A DNA stretch of 64,000 nucleotides, from the NCBI GenBank assembly GCA_030142905.1, contig JASJOG010000067.1:1568319-1632318 (forward strand). The letters run 5' to 3'. This DNA is from Heliopora coerulea (Eukaryota; Cnidaria; Anthozoa; Scleralcyonacea; Helioporidae). Shown here piece after piece: positions 1-11,994 of the stretch. Each line of letters opens with the position of its first letter. Within the stretch, counting starts at the first letter, position 1. Position numbers and translations under genes: made by a program. The notes under the pieces were generated by a model. The model did no database searches and was not told where the DNA came from. It saw only the letters and a list, made by a program, of their open reading frames with translations.

Positions 1-3000
1 TAATAAATGATAATTACAAATATTCACTTTACTGATGATTTTTTGATCCAACCTGATCAACTTACATTATAAAAAAGCGGAAGTGATAAATATTGTGGAG
101 CAAGTGCTTCCGTCCCCCGCCCCGCTTTCTACACCTATGATCTCTTTATACTGTTGGGGATGATTTGCATAAACCATCGATATTTTCAGTATATAAACCT
201 CCAGTGGTATTCATCTTCATTCCTGCACATGTATCTGTGTGAACAGATGGTTATCTGGCATGTGTTCATGCGATGTGCTTGGTTATCATGTGTGGGCAGT
301 GACAGCTTTAGCAAGGGCAGGGAACCTTTCGGCTCCAAAGAAAAAATTTTTGCCTTTCATTTTATACCCCAAACTGGTAATGAAAGTGCAGGATTTGTAC
401 TTCTTAGTTGCTGCTAGGGATGTTGATGGCATTGTTGTAGTGCTTGTGTTTTTTCAACTCTGTGACTGGGGTTTTGGTGGCACAATGGGCAGAGGCAGAT
501 CCAGAATTTTGAGAAAGGGGAAAAGTAAAACGTTTTTACAAATTTATTCCACAGTGTGGCAACTTAGTGGAAGAAATTTTAAACCACCATCATCATCATT
601 TAAGCCTCCATCATCATCATTTAAGCTTGAACATTAGGAACCAAAACCTCTTCTATACCAACGTCAAACTTAAATGTTTGCCAGGCCCAACTGAAAAGTT
701 TCTATTCAATTAATCAACTGTTTTGTAACCAAACAAAAAGTCACTTGACAACAGTGCTCGACCTTAGCGGTATTCCACTAGTCTGGGACGAGTAAAAATT
801 TGGTTTGGGCCATTAAAACGTAAGAACTTCCAGTCACTGGACTAGTCCTGTTAGACAGTGAACAGGTTAAAGACAAGCTCCACATTATTGTGTAAATCTC
901 ACCAATAAACCATACATATGAGAGCAAAAACTATGACAACACTGTAGTGTTTTATGTTAGTTTACAAATAAAGTTCATTCAAAAAATAAAAATGAATAAA
1001 CATCAGTTGTGATTCTACCAGGTGATGTCTTTTGGCTAGTAAATTTTAAACCTCACTAGCCTGGGAACTAGGTAGTGAAAAAGATAAAGTCGAGCACTGG
1101 ACAACTTATCAAAAAAGGGAGGTGCACATCTGGTGTGCTTCTGTCAAAATCCACACATGATGGGTGTCCATGTGTCTTTGAACTGAATGGATTTGTTTCC
1201 AGTTTAACAGTGGAATTTAGTTTACTGACTTTTAAAATAAGTTGCTAAAATGCATTGAATTTATCAACTTTTGTTTATTTTTATGGAAAAACAGCCCATT
1301 TATTTGGTATTTTCAATTTAAAACATACTGACTCAAACCTCGACTCCAAGCTAACATTGTGAAAGAAAAATGTTCTGGGTGAGAAGTAACATCTGCCACG
1401 CCCACTTTTAGCACGCAAGAGGGGGCTTCACTTTTAACGTCCTGAAACAATTAAGAAAACAATAATACAGCATTCTATTAAAATAAAAATGTTTAATATC
1501 AGTACTTACTTGAGTCGATCTAGTCCTTGAACTCGTCTGGAAAAAGTTTGCTGGATCACAAGGACCTGGATTCTCTACGACCGATACTTGACTGTCAATC
1601 AGAATTGCGTTTTGACACTGATCTTTATGTTCAAAATCACAACATAGATACTCAGCGTGACTTTTCGGATTGTTTTCAGATAAAGAGCATTCTTTAGTTC
1701 ACCGTGACTGTCCAAATTCCAAAATATCAGCGAAATGAGGCAAGCTATTTTCGTACGATATTCATAGATTCCCTGCTATTTCCCTTTTACGACTCTCATG
1801 CATTTCGTGGTTCCAGCAGGATTGAAACGAAATATATCTTGCATGTCTTACTTTTTTTTCCTGAGAATTTTGACTTATAAGACCTTCACTGATTCGCCAT
1901 GATTTTATCCTATGTATGTGTGAAACCGCTGAAACACAGGTATGCAGCTCTCAAACACCACGCGAACCACTGCCCAACTGCCCAACCCACATGGCCCAAA
2001 CAAGTAGTGAAGATCATGAGCAAAAGGAGAAAGGTGCCAAAATTTAATTTGGTAAGACAGTGAAGGAGGTCATTACCTTTATCACTACAGTGAAATAGTC
2101 CATTTCAGGCTGAATGCCCACATGTTGCCTGCCTGCATTTTATGGAAATGAAATAAGATTGAATATACACAGACAACAAAGATATCATTAAACGGTTTTG
2201 GAGACAGTACACAGAATTTGCCGCTGTCGGATCCAACTTTTGTGCCCACTCAAGATCCCTCGTGCCCCACCAAAAATAATATTAACTTAATTCCTGCCGC
2301 CCCCTCTGACTAAGGAACGGCCCATTCATTGAACAGAATGCAAACATGGTTCTCGGACCGCTTTTAATTCCGTTACTGTACACATTATCGAGTTTGAAAT
2401 TTTGGCTGGATTCGTTCTAAGACAACGTAAAATTTATAACAGCTGGCAAACAATAGAATACGGAGGGATTGCGGAGCGTTTTGCTGAAGCAAGGATGGAA
2501 AACTTCTTGTAGAAAAATCGGTGGAGGGAAAACGTCGCCAAGAATGACCGTGGAAAAATTACCCCCTATCCTTCCAGCTCCGCAGTCCCTGATATGAGAA
2601 TCGTACGTGGCTTTAACATATCACAACTGATGTGAAAAAGTCGTTTGTACATTTATACCATGTAGAAATCAATATATGTCAGTGGTAATAATCTAGATGT
2701 TTTGGAACTTATTAGGCAAACTGTTACTGCAAACATACGTTCCTGTATAGCTGTTAAGAACTGAAGATGGAGGTGGCTTTCGTGATTGGAGAATAACTCA
2801 CTAATGATTCAAGATGTTGTGAGCAGCACCTGCCTGTTTTGGATTCACGCTTACAGTGCATTCAAACTAACAAACTATTTGAATGATTAACTGGTCCAAA
2901 AACTTCTTGAAAATTTTTAAAATCTTGCAGGATTTAGTGAAGAAATACATGTTTTGGCTGTCACTTGTTGACCAAATAAAAAACTGGGAAAATGCAAAAC

Positions 3001-5200
3001 ATAAATGAAAACAAAATATAAGTAACAAAAACTGTCCAGAGCCACGTCGATTTTAAATGTAGGTTGGTTACAGAGTTTTTATTGTAAATCCTAAAAAAGA
3101 TTTGATACTCTTTTTCATGCATATTTGCTAATATCTTTCTAAAAATCGACCTTGGTTTCTCAAATTTACATGTCACAGTTTTACATGATAATCATCAAAA
3201 TTAAATTTTGGTAACATGAGTTGTCTAATCGTATTTATGCATCGTTTTTTAAACACTGACGTTTCTGTTGCTTAACCTCGATTGTTTACCACATCTTGAC
3301 TCTGGAACAGGAAAAATCAATACTCCACAATTTAACACATTCTGAATCACATCTCGACTCAGGACAACTTGGCTGCTGTCACTCCATGGTTACGCGTTTC
3401 GTGATTCTGGATGGCTCGGTTTCTTTCACTGCACCAGCTGACATTTTGGCATTTCATGGTTATGGTGATACGTCATTGAAACATTCTCTGCCATTTGTTG
3501 GGTCTGCTCGGATCCATTATAATCACTGCATTCTCCTGCATTTACTCGTTGTAAATGGCTCGATTGTTGTCAGTGAATTCTGAGGTACTACCGCATCTGG
3601 ATGGTGCTATTGTTCTTATTACATTCGCATAGTCACTTGTTGGATCTGTTTGGATCCATTGTGGTCATCGAGTTTTCTATCATTCGCTGCATCTACAAGA
3701 AAAGACTGCTGTCACAAGGACAACACAGTAATAAAAAAAACAAAAAAAAACAAAAAAAAAAGTACAGTCAGGGTAACTTACCATCTTGTCAAGACGTGCT
3801 AAAGTAACCAATCAACCATCTCCATTCCGTTCTAACGTCCTTCACACAGTGGTGTATACGTGACCGTGGTACCAGAACTTCGTCAAAGTCTTCCTCTGGG
3901 TCGCAGATGTTAAATGTACAAAAATGTTGTTCCTATTTCTGATTTCTGGCGCTATACCACCAAATCCGTCAGTTACAATCACATTTAAAAACACCCATTA
4001 ATTTCAAGATTGATCTGTCACTCCTTGCTTGAAAACCTGGCAACTTACGAGGGAACTCAGAACACAGTTTTCGTAAGAATCTAAGTTTAACGATCTCACA
4101 GTACACAGATAGCTTTTCATTCAAGAATTTCGTATTTTATTACATAATGTCCAGATTAGGAAACTGTCTTCCTATAAAATTCTTTACTCGAGTAAATCTA
4201 CTAATACCGATAAACTCTTGTTGATTGAAGCTCTCCAGTGTGGCTGAACTCATTTACTTCTTATTCTTTCGATCCAGAAGGTTTTCTCTCCACCATCCAC
4301 TGTAGCTCTTCCCTCTGAAATCTGGAGCACCTTTCTGAAAGAAAAAAGGATCACTCGGTCTTTTCCAACTAAATTAGCAACTCCGTTAAGTTAATTGGCG
4401 ACGGTTTTCCTTCATAAAGGCTTTGAGCATCCCACTAGGAGATTGCGTCAGCTCTTTGCTCGGTGTGTGCAGCACAGACAGGTCAGTGGCTGTACATCGT
4501 ACGTGAAGTGAACGGTTGAAACATCCAAAATGGCCTGACCGACTGCGAGAGGTTTTGGCTTAAAAAAATCACATCACTCAAATTCCAATATGAGATCAAG
4601 GAATGAAGGAGAATTTCCACCTTCTCTCGTATTAATCAAAATTAAGCAACTCGCCTACAACAACCAATAAAAAAATTGATCTCATATTCTGTGCCTTGGG
4701 CAAGGCTGCATTCCCTAACTGCTTTTGCACGACAAGAAGAAACTCGAATCCTCCAGTTGCTCAATTATGATCGCGGTCATTTTAAGCGACGACAAATCAG
4801 AATAGAGCAAGATGCGGGTTCGTGTCTCGCCACCACACGCAACACCAGTAAAGAAGTAGAGCAATGTTTTATTTAAAGTCGACTTTTAAAGCTTTTCTCG
4901 ATCACCTTGCGCTTGGTAGTTGGCGCAGACGAACCTGACGGATGCGAGACAAAGGGAAACTCCATCTTCATTCTACGTACGATTGTTGGCGCGAAACCCG
5001 CATCAGGGAAGGCAATGGCCTTTTAAATGTTTCCAACCTTGTCTTCTGTTATGATGTACAGCTCACAGCAAACAAACAGCTTGTGTTGCTTCCCAGTGAT
5101 CACTACATTCAACACTTTGCTTACGGTATGGCTCTTTTGAATTTCAATCACGTTTTCCTTGAAAGTACTTCAATTTCGATCAATATTTTCATAACGTTCC
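1..5200. other. Unassigned AT-rich sequence
   Basis: I see no recognisable gene, RNA or mobile element here. Short open frames occur, for example 239-637 (+) with a duplicated FKPPSSS motif, and 3,296-3,583 (+). They lack homology I recognise, lack convincing splice contexts and are of chance length for this base composition. An A-rich run lies at about 3,728-3,762. The stretch is downstream of the 3' end of the minus-strand death-domain gene. Confidence 0.5.
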
Positions 5201-5229
5201 CACGGCATCTTTCCCTTGGACTTAGATCG

Positions 5230-5729
5230 TGGTCTTCAGGAAAGTTACGATTGCTGTCTTCATAACATTGTTTACGACTGGCACCTCATATTTCCATTTG
5301 GATCATGTTTTCAGTCGCGATATTCTCCATCTCTACTTTTATCACGTGGTTTATGGCTCCTTTCCTTCCCTCGTAAATCACGCTCTTCATGAATGTTCAG
5401 ATCACTATCTTGATCAATGGACTTTTGATGTCTTTCCTTTCGACCTCCTACATGTACTTCACGAACGTCGGGAACACAGCTTTCATCATGTTCTTTAAAG
5501 TGCGTTTCCTTCCCACTTCCATCATGATCTTTAAGCAGCTCTCGTAGTTTACTTTCATTTCTGTGCTTACATCATCTTCCCTGCCGTCTTCTATCGTATA
5601 CTTCAAAACAGTTTCGATCACTTCTTTTATCAATTTGGTTGCTGCGTCATTGCTTTCGATTTTCATCATGTGCTTGGTCAACGTCCCGATCACTACTTTG
5701 TCGTTCATCACGTTGCTTAAGTACCGTTT
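5230..5729 (-). pseudogene. Old degenerate copy of the 72-bp repeat tail exon
   Basis: This stretch is a decayed relative of the intact repeat array at 7,651-9,674. On the minus strand, one frame still reads as a charged Lys/Arg/Asp/Ser-rich peptide with pieces such as RKERHQKS and DQDSD, matching the repeat consensus. Another frame is open from 5,711 to 5,448 and reads as an amphipathic Lys/Glu/Val peptide. The 72-bp period is blurred and the hydrophilic frame has stops. I infer a tandemly duplicated terminal exon no longer under selection. Confidence 0.5.
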
Positions 5730-6277
5730 CCATATAATTGCTTACGATCGCCAGCAATCCATCGCGATTGACGGCTCTAATTTCGAAACCGTAGACGGTC
5801 GGACACCTCCTTGATGGTCGGACACATCATTCCCCAAGATTCCACACCTCAAAAGGAGGTTATTGTGCCCATTTCATTATTAGTATTATTTTTTTTAATT
5901 TTTTTCCTCAGAAGCTGCTGGTCGATAGCGTGGTCTAGTGGATAACTCAATGTCGTACAGTGCTAAAGATTGTGGAACAAACCGAGTATAAAACAGTTCA
6001 TCTTGGCTTACGTCTTCCTGTTGTAATTTTTTCTACAGTTTCTTTAAAGAATAAGATTAAAGTTTCTTACAATTTATACGATTTATTTTGTTTTTTTAAC
6101 TTTAAAATTTTCTTTTGGTTAGGGCTATGGTTACTGTTACGGTTAGGGTTACAGTTAGGGTTAGATTTAGATCTAGTGGTTTAATGTCAAATAAACTTTG
6201 CTATGATGTGTCCGACCATCAAGGAGGTGCTCAACAGTCTACGGTTTCGAAGCATGCATCGACGGGGATTATATGGA
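5730..6277. mobile_element. Foldback element with long terminal inverted repeats
   Basis: The left end begins CCATATAAT and the right end finishes ATTATATGG. About 75-100 bp at each end are near reverse complements, sharing the words TTTCGAAACCGTAGAC and CACCTCCTTGATGGTCGGACACAT. The interior is AT-rich, non-coding and contains degenerate GGTTAG repeats. It has the form of a foldback or MITE-type DNA element. The target-site duplication is not clear. It lies beside the degenerate repeat-tail copy. Confidence 0.6.
6118..6173 (+). repeat. Degenerate (TTAGGG)-like interstitial repeat
   Basis: The stretch contains GGTTAGGGCTATGG, GGTTAGGGTTACAG and TTAGGGTTAG units separated by point changes. 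It resembles the animal telomere repeat but is short and impure. It may be the remains of a telomeric insert or simple-sequence drift inside the foldback element. Confidence 0.4.
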
Positions 6278-6944
6278 AACACTTTCCAGCGATCTGGCGA
6301 GCATAAAGAATCGCGATCGCCAACGATCGCTGGGATATAAAATGTTCTATCCCAGTGATAGACAGCGATCGTGGGCAATCATATAGAAAAAAAATTCGGC
6401 AATCGAGCGGTCGAAATATATCTCAATATGCAATGCATTTCTTGTTACCGTCGCAACGTGTAATGTCTGTTGTGAAGGAAAAAAACGAAGTACTTTCTGT
6501 CGAACAGACGAAGCTCTTCAAAAAGCGTGTGATAAAGTCCTTGCCGTTTTCTCTTTTTAAATATTCTCCGAACCCAAAAGCGATGCTTTCTTCGGTTTTT
6601 CTCGATGAGCTGTCTTCCTTTTAAATGTAGAAGTAACAAATAGTTTGCTTGAAGTAACAATTTGTCTTTGTTCTCCATCTTTTACAAGATACAACAAATG
6701 CCGTGTGCTAGTGTATTCGTGAATGCGCTTTGATCCTGATATTTGTTAAACTACACATTTATGGGAAAGCTGACGTGCAGTAAACCAAGCGACCATATGG
6801 AAACAAATACTTACGAGTGATTGTCCAGGCGGAAACCGTAACTTTAATATGAATAACAATGCCCAGCAGATTGTGCGAAGTATTGCCATATGTAAACATT
6901 AACAGTTGCATAAACAAAGAAGGCTAGAAGAGTTTTAAAACATA

Positions 6945-7075
6945 TTTATTGACTGACGTTTCGTCGCTACAGGCAACATCTTCAGAGTGGAGATCAGGGA
7001 TTACAACGAGATAAATTTATATTAACAAACAGTATCGAATAACAATTAAGATGACATATTTACAACAGTAACGGA
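6945..7075. repeat. Possible Penelope-like element terminal sequence
   Basis: The words TGACGTTTCGTCGCTACAGGC and CAACATCTTCAGAGTGG are of the kind seen near ends of Penelope-like elements in animal genomes. Related wording occurs at 28,820-28,880 and 32,055-32,090. No reverse transcriptase is attached here. The assignment rests only on this short word pattern. Confidence 0.25.
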
Positions 7076-7196
7076 AATTGACGGGAGACAGCAGTAAGGT
7101 GTTATCAGAAGAGGGAAAGAGGCATCGAACCAATATTCCCGTTAAGAATTGGTTTTAATTTATTAATTATAATCCAGAGATCAATAGCAATTGCCG

Positions 7197-7715
7197 GCGA
7201 TTATATGGACCCAGCCTTTATGGCGTCTCTTCTTATGTCTTCGACTACGTGAATAATGATACTATCACTAGTTTCATTGCTTTGCTTATGGCGTTTGCCC
7301 TTTCGCCTTTGATGAGATGCTTTTTGAACGTCTTGATCGCTACTTTCGTCAATTTCCTTACGGTGCGTTTTCTTTCGGCTTCAACCAAGTGCTTTGTAAA
7401 GGTCTCGGTCATTACCATCATCACTTTGCTTAAGGCGTCTTCCTTTTCGGCTTAGATGACTTGCTCCATCAACCTCTTGATTACTACTTTCTAAACTTTG
7501 TTTACGTTGTCTTCCCTTTCGGCTTTGATGACTTGCTCCACGAATTTCTCCATTACTTCTTTCACCAATTTGTTTACGGAGTCTTCCGGCCTTAGAGCTT
7601 TGATCATGTGCTTGGTCAACACCCCGCTAATTACTTTCATCACGTTAGTTTCAGCATCTCTTCTTTGGACTTCGATCATGTTTCTTTCGGAAGAAAGGTT
7701 TCCACGATCGAGCAA
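7197..7715 (-). pseudogene. Second degenerate copy of the repeat tail exon
   Basis: Its left edge (GCGATTATATGGACCCAGCCTT) matches the left edge of the intact array at about 7,733 (GCGATTATTTGGAAACCAGCC). The interior holds diverged 72-bp units. The sequence at 7,655-7,672 resembles the start of the tail at 38,366 (shared AAGAAGAGATGC, minus strand). The hydrophilic frame of the intact array reads into this copy and meets a TGA at 7,651-7,653, which would be the gene's stop codon. I infer three successive tandem copies of this exon, of which only the first in transcript order is intact. Confidence 0.5.
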
Positions 7716-9674
7716 TCAATAGCGATCGCCGGCGATTATTTGGAAACCAGCCTTTACAGCGTCGCTTCTTATGACTTCGACTGCATGTTTCATGATGATT
7801 TCCATCACTACTTTCATTGCTTTGCTTTTGGCGTATTCTCTTTCGGCGTCGATAACTTGTTCCATCAACGTCTTGATTACTACTTTCATCACCTTGTTTA
7901 CGGCGTCTTCCCTTTCGGCTTTGACGACTTGCTTCAACAACGTCTTGATCACTACTTTCGTCTTTTTGCTTATGGCGTTTTCTCTTTCGGCTTCGATAAC
8001 TTGTTCCATCAACGTCTTGATAACTACCCTCACCACCTTGTTTACAGCGTCTTCCCTTTCGGCTTTGACGACTTGCTTCATCGGCGTCTTGATCACTACT
8101 TTCGTCATTTTGCTTACAACGTCTTTCCTTTTGGCTTTGATGACTTTCTTCATCAACGTCTTGATTACTACTTTCGTCTTTTTGCTTATGGCGTCTCCCC
8201 TTTCGGCTTTGATTACTTGCTCCACCAACGCCTTGATCACTACTTTCGTCTTTTTCCTTACGGCGTTTTCTCTTTCGGCTTCGATAACTTGTTCCGTCAA
8301 CGTCTTGATTACTACTCTCACCACCTTGCTTACGGCGTCTTCCCTTTCGGCTTTGATGACTTGCTTCATCAACGTCTTGATCACTACTTTCGTCTTTTTG
8401 CTTATGGCGTCTTCTCTTTCGGCTTTGATGACTTGCTTTATCAACGTCTTGATTACTACTCTCACCACCTTGTTTACGGCGTCTTCCCTTTCGGCTTTGA
8501 CGACTTACTTCATCAACATCTTGATCCCTACTTTCATCACCTTGTTTACGGCGTCTTCCTTTTCGGCTTTGACGACTTGCCTCATCAACGTCTTGATCAC
8601 TACTTTCGTCTTTTTGCTGACGGCGTTTTCTCTTTCGGCTTCGATAACTTGTTCCATCAATGTCTTGATTACTACTCTCACCACCTTGTTTACGGCGTCT
8701 TCCCTTTCGGCTTTCATGACTTGCTTCATCGACGTCTTGATCACTTCTTTCATCTTTTTGCTTATGGCGTCTTCCTTTTCGGCTTTGATGACTTGCTTCA
8801 CCAACGTCTTGATCCCTACTTTCGTCTTTTTGCTTATGGCGTCTTCTTTTTCGGCTTTGATGACTTGATTCATCAACGTCTTGATCACTACTTTTGTCCT
8901 TTTGCTTATGGCGTCTTCCCTTTCGGCTTTGATGACTTGCTTCATCAACGTCTTGATCACTACTTTCGTCTTTTTGCTGACGGCGTTTTCTCTTTCGGCT
9001 TCGATAACTTGTTCCGTCAACGTCTTGATTACTACTCTCACCACCTTGTTTACGGCGTCTTCCCTTTCGGCTTTGATGACTTGCTTCACCAACGTCTTGA
9101 TCCCTACTTTCGTCTTTTTGCTTATGGCGTCTTCCCTTTCGCCTTTCACGACTTGCTTCATCAACATCTTGATCACTACTTTCATCTTTTTGCTTATGGC
9201 GTCTTCCCTTTCGGCTTTGATGACTTGCTTCATCAACGTCTTGATCACGACTTTCATCTTTTTGCTTATGGCGTCTTCTCTTTCGGCTTTGATGACTTGC
9301 TTTATCAACGTCTTGATTACTACTCTCACTACCTTGTTTACGGCGTCTTCCCTTTCGGCTTTGATGACTTGCTTCATCAACATCTTGATCCCTACTTTCA
9401 TCACCTTGTTTACGGCGTCTTCCTTTTCGGCTTTGACGACTTGCCTCATCAACGTCTTGATCACTACTTTCGTCTTTTTGCTTATGGCGTCTTCCCTTTC
9501 GGCTTTGATGACTTTCTTCATCAACGTCTTGATTACTACTCTCACCACCTTGTTTACGGCGTCTTCCCTTTCGGCTTTGACGACTTGCTCCATCAACGTC
9601 TTGATCTATTCTTTCACCACGTTGTTTACGGTTCTTACGCTGTCTTCCTTTTCGACTTTCACCTCGCCTTTTAT
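7651..9674 (-). CDS. Terminal exon: 24-residue charged tandem-repeat tail (gene copy 2)
   Basis: The minus strand has an acceptor TGTAATTTTAG ending at 9,675. The frame that follows stays open for 673 codons to a TGA at 7,651. It encodes about 26 copies of a 24-residue repeat with core pieces QDVDEAS, HQSRKGRRHKQ and DESSD, rich in Lys, Arg, Ser, Asp and Gln and lacking hydrophobic residues. It looks disordered, with repeated basic clusters that could act as nuclear-localisation signals. It needs one base from the preceding exon (phase 1), which is what the death-domain exon at 11,995-12,279 supplies. I therefore infer it is the C-terminal tail of the ZU5-UPA-death-domain protein. The repeat is also open in other frames. 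The longest rival is 7,608-9,689 on the plus strand (693 codons). Another minus frame reads as an amphipathic KAEREDAV repeat but has stops at about 8,469-8,504 and beyond 9,596. I do not recognise the repeat as a named family. Confidence 0.55.
7740..9674. repeat. 72-bp minisatellite, about 26 units, with 360-bp higher-order period
   Basis: Near-identical 72-bp units run without interruption. A variant unit containing TCGATAACTTGT recurs at 7,849, 7,993, 8,281, 8,641 and 9,001. The spacings are 144, 288, 360 and 360 bp, all multiples of 72, so the array partly evolved as 4- and 5-unit blocks. Unit length is a multiple of three, so the reading frame survives copy-number change. Confidence 0.9.
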
Positions 9675-10079
9675 CTAAAATTACATTGAAGCATAAACAT
9701 TGTTCATTTAAAGTATTTGTGAAATAAAGAAAAAATCGACCTTATATATTTTTCTTCCGAAAGTAGATTCAGAATATCGAAGAAACCCGTTCAATATTTT
9801 TTCTTTATCAGTTTTTATTGTGTAGATATAAGCATTTAAAATATCGGAACGATGACATCACAAGGTGAAAAGGTTTTGGCAGAAATACGTTACCATTGTT
9901 TTTTAAATCACCACTACAATTCTTTCGAGGCGGGACTTCTCTTTTGAAAAGGAAAATCAGGTGGAGTTAGCCAGAATAAAATGATAGAAGTCTTATACCC
10001 CGGGGGAAAAGTTAATGCTTTATGAACAAAACATGGCCGCATTACAGTTTTTCAAAGTATCGATGTGCCAAGTATAATA

Positions 10080-10345
10080 TTTAAAAAATCAGCAAGAGTG
10101 CTTTATCAGGTTTAAAACACGAGACGTTCACCGATTGTCTTAGGTCCGATGAAGCACGTACTGCGAGTTTTTTTAAATGACTTAAAAAACAAATCTCTAA
10201 ATACACTAACTCGTGAAGGTTTGAAAATTAATGTTTTCTAGGCCAAAGGAAGTGGAGAAGAAAATAAGTGTGTTTTTATCACATTTAAAGAAGGTACGCG
10301 GTTATGATTTTCATTTCCATTTTGTTCATGAATTATTAATGACTT
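10080..10345. repeat. Dispersed repeat, copy in duplication 1
   Basis: The words GTGCTTTATCAGGTTTAAAACACGAG, GAAGCACGTACTGC and CGGTTATGATTTTC recur at 38,775-39,035 (in the duplication) and, more diverged, at 28,060-28,410 with an inverted partial copy to 28,600. It is non-coding and probably an interspersed MITE-like family. Confidence 0.5.
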
Positions 10346-10946
10346 TTGGAAATTTATTGACGCATTATGACAACATGTCTCAAGCCCTAATAATGTGCAA
10401 TCGAGTACTAGCTTCATTTTCAAGAAAGACTTATACTTGGAATTCAAGACATAATATTAAAGCCATGCTCTGAACAAAGCCAACAACGATTGTTTACGAA
10501 ATGCGAAAATTACAGAACAAAAGATTCTGGAACAAAGTATGTTTTCATGGTAACTGTAAAAAAGTTGCCTGGTCTGTAGACCACTAAAATGGTCAAATTA
10601 ACCACATGTTTGTCATCATTCAGGTTATATATTACAAAATACTCTCACTTTGATGTTTTTCTGGGAAAGCGTGTCCACCTTGTAACGTCATTGTAATAAG
10701 ATTTAAAATGTTTTTCTGGACAACACAACTGATGAAGAAATAATTTAAATGGTAATCGTCATTATTCATAACCCACAAAGAAGAAGAATATAGAAGGTTA
10801 TTTTGTTCACTTCATGCTCACATGTTACCCTGAGGATGATTCTGAAATAGAATCCAAACACCGCACATCATCACTGATATCGAGTGTTAAGTTGTCGTGA
10901 GAATCTCTCGTGCACTTAAATTGGGTAAACAAGCATACTGTCCCCA

Positions 10947-11022
10947 GGTGACTCGATAACTTAACTGGGAGAGCAGTGGTCCGGAAACCCGAAGAGTGGA
11001 GTTCAAATCTCGCTCAAGTCAA
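10947..11022 (+). repeat. tRNA-like SINE head in duplication 1
   Basis: An A-box-like stretch (ATAACTTAACTGGGAGAGCA) is followed about 35 bp later by a B-box-like GGAGTTCAAATCTC. This is the layout of a pol III promoter in a tRNA. The cloverleaf is imperfect and a T-run follows. I read it as a tRNA-derived SINE or a tRNA pseudogene. Its partner is at 39,642-39,717. Confidence 0.45.
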
Positions 11023-11994
11023 CTTTTTTAGTTGACTTTAGCAGTGTAAGTCAATTCATGAAATACTAAATAAAACAGCTGACTCCCATTTCGACTCAAC
11101 CTCTTGAAACGGTAGTACAAGTAAAATCATAAAGTTGGAGATACGTTATTCGCTTGACTGAGTAATCGTGAAATTTAACGATTATTAGGGTCGCTAATGG
11201 TTTTTGGCAGCCCTATTTAATGTCGCATCGGAAAACCAAGAAACCTCTCAATTAATGTCTGATCCCCAACAAGTGTTAAAGTGTTAATATCTTGGGGAGG
11301 CTTTGGGCAAGGATAAAATTTGGAGGGGCCCAGACCAAGTTATTTTTCCTTTAAAAGCAAACGTTTCTAAGTATTCGGCCATATTTGCAATTTGGCCATA
11401 TCTGCGAAAGTATATTAAATATCTGGCAAACAAAATAATACAAACTCGACTTATATAATTTTGCTCCCTGCATTCGTTAATATAATGCAGAGTGGAAACA
11501 ATAGGTTTTGATGCTGTGATAGGTTTATTATGACGTAAAGGCCACATCATTTTGTTGCAACTGTAATAAAATTCATTTGTTATCGATTACCCCGTGAATT
11601 TTTTTTAGTCATAGCAATTATGGGATACATTTCGTAATTCAGAACTTTGTACTCAAGCATTCGTCCCCTTTTCCTCTGTGAAAGTTCACTGACGTACCCA
11701 AAATTTGGAGATATTGACCACTACTACATTCGCCCCACCCAGCCACCAGGCCCCAGAGGACAAAAAATCCTATATTGAATAAGTTAAATGTCTGTAGATA
11801 TGGTGAGGTCGGGAGTCACATCATCACTCCAAGATTTCGTTCTAAAATGAAAAGAATTTTTCCACTTAAACAAATCTTCACTTCCACTCTGTATGCAAAT
11901 GATCAGTTCATCATCCGTAAGGTAAGGATAAAGATGTTTTTCTTATGTTTTGCCCTACATATTAGGTTCATCAAAAATAAGGTTGAAATCTTAC

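Larger units (their letters stand above)
9668..11955. repeat. Direct duplication, copy 1 (partner 38,360-40,655)
   Basis: About 2.3 kb is shared almost base for base with 38,360-40,655 in the same orientation, starting inside the repeat-tail exon and ending about 40 bp from the death-domain exon. It forms the intron between the death domain and the repeat tail. Contents include a tRNA-like SINE (10,947-11,022) and a dispersed repeat around 10,080-10,345. No coding exon is obvious inside it. Confidence 0.85.

Noticed and set aside
239..637. Plus-strand ORF of 132 codons
   Set aside because: No domain, low-complexity His/Ser end from CATCATCAT repeats, and no supporting gene structure.
7740..9674. 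CRISPR-like regular repeat array
   Set aside because: Units are contiguous 72-bp repeats without unique spacers, in a eukaryotic intron-bearing context.
7608..9689. Longest ORF in the window, 693 codons on the plus strand
   Set aside because: It is antisense to the phase-matched minus-strand tail, is open because the 72-bp unit lacks stops in this frame, and has no flanking splice or start context beyond an ATG inside the repeat.
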